Shown: positions 59,170 to 64,000 of the stretch, one piece after another
Layout: each line of letters begins with the position of its first letter
How positions within the stretch are numbered: the stretch's first letter is position 1
DNA from: Phyto melanocephala
Lineage: Eukaryota; Arthropoda; Insecta; Diptera; Rhinophoridae
DNA length: 64,000 nt
NCBI GenBank assembly: GCA_941918925.1
Contig: OW799233.1
Coordinates: 45,436,275-45,500,274, forward strand
Direction: 5' to 3'
Translations under genes and position numbers: made by a program
The notes under the pieces: model-generated
The model's input: the letters and a program-made list of their open reading frames with translations, nothing else
Told to the model about the DNA's origin: nothing
Database searches by the model: none

Positions 59170-59785
59170 CTATAGACTCTGAAACTGTAAAACCGATCGG
59201 GCTCAAACTTTGGTAAGTTGTTGTACACATACCAGGGAGTGTTTATGGGTGAAAAAAGTAGGCGGGGCCACGCCCATAAAAAATTAGTTATCAGTTTTAG
59301 CTACTTGCAATTGACCGATTTTTCTGAAACTTTGCACACATTTCGAGCTGTCATGACTAAATAATTTCGTGATAAAAAAAGTGGGCGGGGCCACGCCCCT
59401 AAAAAAGTTTTAATTTGAGGTACTTGCACTGGACCGATTTTTATGAAACTTTGCACACATACTAAGCTGTTACAACCATATAATTTCGTGATTAGAAAAG
59501 TGGGCGGGGCCACGCCCAAAAAAAGAGTTTATAATTTTGAGGTACTTGCACCAGACCTATTTTTCTGAAACTTTGCACACATATCGAGCTGTCATGACTT
59601 AATAATTTCGTGATTAGAAAAGTGGGCAGTGCCACGCCCATAAAAAAAATGTATCATTTTGGGGTACTTGCACTGGTCCGATTCTTCTGAAACTTTGCAC
59701 ACATATTGAGCTGTTACGACTTTACAATTTCGTGATTAAAAAAGTGGGCAATGCCACGCCCATAAAAAATTATAATTTTTAGGTT
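59170..59785. repeat. Tandem array, ~119-122 bp unit
   Basis: GAAACTTTGCACACA begins at 59326, 59445, 59567 and 59689 (spacing 119, 122, 122), with a diverged first unit near 59175-59215. Each unit also has ACTTGCAC, a GACCGATTTTT-like word, GAGCTGTCATGACT and AAAGTGGGCGGGGCCACGCC. About five units. Confidence 0.85.
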
Positions 59786-59902
59786 TTTGCACTTGATATT
59801 GAATTAAAATTCAGAATGCATTTCGATTCATTAAGGGGCGTAGCAACGCGCGCCGGGTTATATAATATATATATGGCTAGTAATATATAAAATGAAAAAA
59901 AA

Positions 59903-62622
59903 ACAAGTAAGAGCACTATATTCGACTGTGCCGAATCTTTTATACCCACCACCAATTTTGTGTACATTTAAAGCACAATATTTATTATTTTGTTAATCGC
60001 TATAGAATAATCTCTTTATAATAAAATATGTATCACTTTCTTTGTAGAGGGTGGTTAAATTTTAAGGGCCCATGTTTAAGGTGAACCACATCTAAACTTC
60101 AACTTTTTTCTTGTATTTCATTTGACATTTCTCAATATCAGACTAACTCAATTTGAACCGTGGAAAGATACGCAATCGAGAGACGCTTTCAAATATTAAA
60201 GATTTTTATAAAAATGGGCGTTCAAATCAAAATGCATTTTGTGCACTTCGTGATTCTTTTGGTCAACATAATCGTTCGAATTCGTCCACAATCGTAAGAA
60301 TTGTAAAAAATATTTAAATGTCTGCAAAGCAGGTCTGTATGAAACGTGAAAACATCTGTGAATGCCATCTTAGTTCGTTGAATGGGAAACATTTCTGTTT
60401 TTCACGATAACGTGGCAAAAGAGCAAGCAACCTCGACTCATCATCGTGCCCAACAATCGAGCATCAACAGTGTCATTGAAAATTTGGACTATCGGATCGT
60501 GGTGTGCCGCCTAGGTTGTGGGGCCATTTGGCCGATATTTTGTTCCATACATAATTGAAGCATACAAATATTATCATTATAAAAATAAATGATAATAATT
60601 TCATAATAATTTTATTCAAAATCAACATAGTCCCTTAAAATTAAACCACCCATTATAACTTCGGTATGCTAGTAAAATGTTTTCGTAAATTTAGTCTTTC
60701 AATGAAAGTGGCCGTTAAAATACGCGTGTCAATAAAGTTTCTGCTAATAAACATAACTTAGATATTTCAATATAGTCCTTTAGTATTCCAAAATCTTTAT
60801 TCATAGAGAATTTACATGAATTTAAGAGGAAGAAAGTGAATTTAAGGTTAAGTTTTAAGGGCCACAGGGTGATTTAATATATACATTCTCTGCATTTTTC
60901 TAAAACGGGAAATTTATTAGTAAGATTTTGATTTTTAAACTTCTATAACATTTTGCTTTTAAAAGATTTTCAAACGAAATAAGTTTTGCATAATTTTAAA
61001 ATTTGTTAGCCATTAGTACATGAAAATAAATTGTTTATAATGTTTAGAGATAATTTTTTTTTACTTAAGTCAAAATTTTCTTAATTCCCATTTTTAATAG
61101 AGCATAACTTCAGGAGAACATAAGCATAGGTTGTTAGCATGCCATCTAGTAGTTGCTAGTAGAGTCATCTATCTTATCATCTTTATCTTATATTTAGCTA
61201 CAGTACAATAAATGGCGCAGTGTAAGATGAATAAATGCTAATATATATGACTAATATATTTTTATAAAAATTTAAAGAAAAAAGTGTGCGTGGCACATCT
61301 ATTTTCCGTTATAACGAAGACTTTGACCAAAAAGCCATGTTTGCAAAATTTCAGAATCGTACATATAGTTTTGTCAGTTTTATTACGTTTTAAATATGAA
61401 ATATACACTGTGCGGTATAAGTTTTCGTACATTTTTATCTATAACTCTTTTCCTAATTCATAGATTTAAGCGATTTTCAGGAAAAATCTTCTTTTGACTC
61501 GATAAATATATATTCGAAGTTTCATGACTACGTTTATGCGTCTGGACACAATTCAAAAGTGAAAGTGGGCGTTATCGTGTCAAAGTTGTTTTTGCTAATG
61601 AGTACAACTTAGGTGTTTCAATATAGTTATTTATTATTCCAAAATCTTTATTAATAGAGAAATAATATGAATTTTAGGTAAAACGTTATATGGGAGGTGG
61701 GCGTAAAAGTGGGCGTGGCACCTTAATTTTTTGGCATAGTAATGAAATTGCCTAGGGGGATAGACGTAGCAAAATTTATCATCATACCTCTAATTTTAGC
61801 GGTTTTATGAGCTTTTAAATTTCATTAACGGTAGATAACGTGAAAAGTGGGCGTTATAGTAGGCGTGTCAAAGTTGTTTTTGCGAATTAGTACAACTGAG
61901 TTGTTTTAATATAGGCCTTTATTATTCCAAAATCTTTATTAATAGAGAAATTATATGAATTTTAGTTAAAATGTTATATGGGAGGTGGGCGTAAAAATGG
62001 GCGTGGCACATTGATTTTCCGTTACAAAAAAGCGTCTCACCAAAAAGCAGAGTGTGTAAAATTTCAGAGTCGTACATCCAATTTTGTTGCTTTTATGACG
62101 TTTTTGTTTTTAAATATACCGAAAAATACACTGTGCGGTATAAATTTTCGTACATTTTGATCGATAACTCCTCTTCTATTGCATAGATTTAGACAAGTTT
62201 CGAGGGAAAATATTGTCTTTACCTAGGAAATATATATTCGGAGTTTCATGAGTCTACGTTAAGGCGTTTGGACACAATTCCATTTTATTCGATGTTCGAA
62301 GGACACGGTTTTTTCGACCTACTCTTGCTTTTCGAGCTATAACTCTCTTCCTAATATTTCGATTTAGCCCATTTTCAATACCAAACAAGCCTTGTCTATA
62401 AGAAAGATTCTGGCAAAATTTGAGCCCCCTAGCTTTTTCGGTGCGACCTCTATCGTGCTTTCAACAGACGGACGGACGGACATAGCTAGATCGTCATAAA
62501 ATCAAACCCCGATTCAGAATAAATATACTTTATGGGGTCTAAAATGGATATTTCGATGTGTTACAAACGGAATGACAAAATGAATATACCCCCACCATTT
62601 TTTTGGTGGCGGGTATAAAAAT
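59903..62622 (-). mobile_element. DINE-like family 1, long copy with mariner insertion
   Basis: Plus-strand start AAACAAGTAAGAGCACTATA, TTCGACTGTGCCGAA, TATACCCACCACCAATTTTG; end CGGAATGACAAAATGAATAT, CCACCATTTTTTTGGTGGCG, GGTATAAAAA. About 2.1 kb without the mariner (60047-60653), twice the usual length, because GTGGGCGTTA, AGGCGTGTCA and TATATGGGAGGTGGGCGTAA modules are repeated more often (for example near 61690 and 61980) and 60835-61260 holds unrelated sequence. Confidence 0.75.
60047..60653 (+). mobile_element. Mariner deletion derivative in a DINE copy
   Basis: 607 bp. Ends GAGGGTGGTTAAATTTTAAG and, on the complement, ATGGGTGGTTTAATTTTAAG; TA at 60045-60046 and 60054-60055 relative to the outer borders of each end. 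Sister DINE copies read CTTTGTATAACTTCG without interruption, which gives the empty site. It keeps broken mariner pieces: an ERYAIER-like start, a HHRAQQSSINSVIENLDYRI block and a GAIWPIFCS-type end. Confidence 0.8.
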
Positions 62623-62842
62623 ATGGCTTATCTGGGACTCGATACCACGTTTACTTTACCCATATAATACGCTTGTATTCACATATGTGGTGTATGTTGT
62701 GGAAAAAAACGAGGTGGTCGTGGTTTTTTGCTCATATCTCAGAAAGTTATGGGGCGATTGTGCTGGATATTTCCAAAAGATTGATAACATACACAGATCT
62801 GAGGAACATATAGTTACAGGTGAAGGGTATAAAAATAAATGC
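62623..62842 (-). repeat. DINE-like family 2, partial
   Basis: ATACCACGTTTACTTTACCC, GAGGTGGTCGTGGTTTTTTG, ATCTCAGAAAGTTATGGGGC, TACACAGATCTGAGG, then CAGGTGAAGGGTATAAAA. The middle and the outer 3' end are missing. Confidence 0.55.
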
Positions 62843-63115
62843 TGTGCTAAAAAAAAACTTATAGAAATGCTTTTTAATTGAATTAAAACTAAATATTCGG
62901 TACTTGCAGCAACCTCAAAACTCTCACCAAGCCAAGTTTCTACTGTCATGCAAAATGTTTTAATGGGACTTATTAACAACAAGCATAAAATTCTGTTAAC
63001 ACATACAAAATTAGTTTTAATTTTAACTAGAGTTGTAAATTAAACAATAGTATTAACAATTTTAGTATTTGTAGTATTTTTGGTTATGCAATTTATGTAC
63101 AACAACAGCGACTAA

Positions 63116-63535
63116 AGGTAGGATCACACGATTGCCGTAATGCACCGATTTTCAAAATTTTTTTACTTGTTTTTGTAAGTATATTTCTACAAAACCATAA
63201 ATACATTTTTTTATACCAAATAAACACACAATATACAAAGAAGATGCAATTCTCTTATTTAAATAAAAAACAAACCATTTTTATTCACAAAAAAACAAAA
63301 CAGACAACAAAATAAGCTAGCGTTGCTACAAGCAGGAACAATCGTGTGACGAAAAGCGGCGATTTTTGTCACTATAGCATTTTACGCCATCTTGCAACAA
63401 TCAAATTTGTATAAAGTGAGGCAATCGTGTGATTACAAAGTATTTGATCGGAATAATCTGATTATTGTGCGCCAATTCAGCACAATAAAAATTGTGTCAG
63501 ATTGGTGCATTTGCGGCAATCATGTGATCCCACCT
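63116..63535. mobile_element. MITE with TAA duplication (PIF/Harbinger-like)
   Basis: 420 bp. Ends AGGTAGGATCACACGATTGC and, on the complement, AGGTGGGATCACATGATTGC, continuing to GCACCGATT/GCACCAAT. TAA at 63113-63115 and 63536-63538. ATCGTGTGA and CAATCGTGTGAT words recur inside. No coding sequence. Confidence 0.7.
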
Positions 63536-63538
63536 TAA

Positions 63539-64000
63539 AACACTGAAAAGGTAATCATACCCAAATGTATGTATTTAAATGAATGTAAGCGTAAGGATTT
63601 AATTATGTTATAATGTGTGTGATAATTTTTCCTTTCTTAATCATATGTGTATGTGCGTGTGTGTATTCATGAAAGTGATTTCATATACGATTAAACACAT
63701 ATTTATCTGTACTTGCTGGTGTTTTTTTTTTTTTTTTGCTAAAGTATTATTTAACAATTTCCTGTGCACCAATTACAATTTTAATTATTTAGATCATTTA
63801 AAGCAGTTAAATACTTTATTACTACAAATGAACGTGAAAATTATTAAAAAAAAAAAAAAACATAAAACATTAAATGAAACAAAAATGTTTACTACCATGG
63901 AAATAGAAAATTAATGTAATAAGACACTTAAAATGTTATATTTGATTGTTTAACAGGTGATTTAAAATACTGTATTTGAAGGATTATAGGATGAGCTATC
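63539..64000. other. Unassigned AT-rich stretch
   Basis: Poly(T) at 63723-63738 and poly(A) at 63847-63860. No gene recognised. Confidence 0.3.

Larger units (their letters stand above)
59106..59880 (+). mobile_element. Helitron-like non-autonomous element
   Basis: Starts TCTATATATATAAAAGTGAA and ends GCGCGCCGGGTTATATAA ... GGCTAG, with A before and T after: the 5'-TC ... CTAG-3' and A/T insertion rule of Helitrons. No helicase or Rep coding region. The required 3' hairpin is weak (only a GCGCGC core), so the class is probable rather than certain. The interior is a (GT)n run and a ~120-bp tandem array. Confidence 0.55.

Noticed and set aside
58979..59230. 83-codon frame across the GT microsatellite
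   Set aside because: Encodes a His-Thr run from the (GT)n tract and DINE/Helitron sequence; not a gene.
63615..63914. 99-codon plus-strand frame
   Set aside because: Composed of poly(T)/poly(A) and CA/GT-rich sequence; no domain, no codon bias.

Overview
The window looks like non-genic, AT-rich DNA from a higher fly (Diptera, plausibly a calyptrate), probably intergenic or inside a very large intron. I found no convincing host exon, rRNA gene or intact tRNA. Almost everything that can be recognised is transposable-element sequence: relics of DINE-1/INE-1-like Helentron-associated elements, mariner (DD41D type), hAT, pogo/Tigger, PIF/Harbinger-like MITEs, a Helitron-like element, a Copia relic, and two families of Penelope-like retroelements (PLEs). 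The fly assignment rests on base composition, the DINE-1 architecture and the mariner and PLE types; it is inference.

Layout. 0-5 kb: a mariner fragment, a small inverted PLE pair (1.66-1.95 kb) and a hAT relic (3.75-4.92 kb) with a LINE 3' tail inside it. 7-8.6 kb: three non-autonomous TIR elements with distinct target-site duplications. 9.9-11.5 kb: a Copia polyprotein relic with an internal inversion. 11.5-18.8 kb: mostly DINE-like repeats, one inserted inside another. 19-20.1 kb: a dead mariner on the minus strand. 21.3-22.5 kb: a Tc1/mariner-like TIR element holding smaller MITEs. 23.5-24.4 kb: a hAT-type MITE built of palindromic units. 26.6-27.5 kb: a long-TIR element. 27.5-31.3 kb: a three-level nest, DINE > DINE > a PLE palindrome with two 736-bp arms. 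33-35 kb: a mariner split by a hAT element with a perfect 8-bp duplication. 37.4-43.3 kb: two deleted mariners and a Harbinger-like MITE. 43.5-46.7 kb: the one long open gene, a PLE reverse transcriptase/GIY-YIG endonuclease. 46.7-54 kb: DINE repeats and a pogo/Tigger relic. 55.4-56.3 kb: another mariner. 58.9-62.8 kb: a Helitron-like element with ~120-bp tandem units, and a long DINE copy interrupted by a mariner derivative. 63.1-63.5 kb: a further Harbinger-like MITE.

How the parts relate. Only the PLE at 43.5-46 kb could still encode a full set of catalytic motifs (RT YVDD box plus GIY-YIG endonuclease with a CCHH set). The four larger mariner relics are frameshifted or deleted, and each has lost one of its catalytic aspartates. 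Most other elements are non-autonomous passengers. The most unusual observations are the two PLE insertions made of 5'-truncated copies facing each other with 3' ends outward, each flanked by a short direct repeat; the hammerhead-like motif in the PLE tails; the palindrome-array hAT MITE; and the multi-level nests, whose insertion points can be read against sister copies in the same window.
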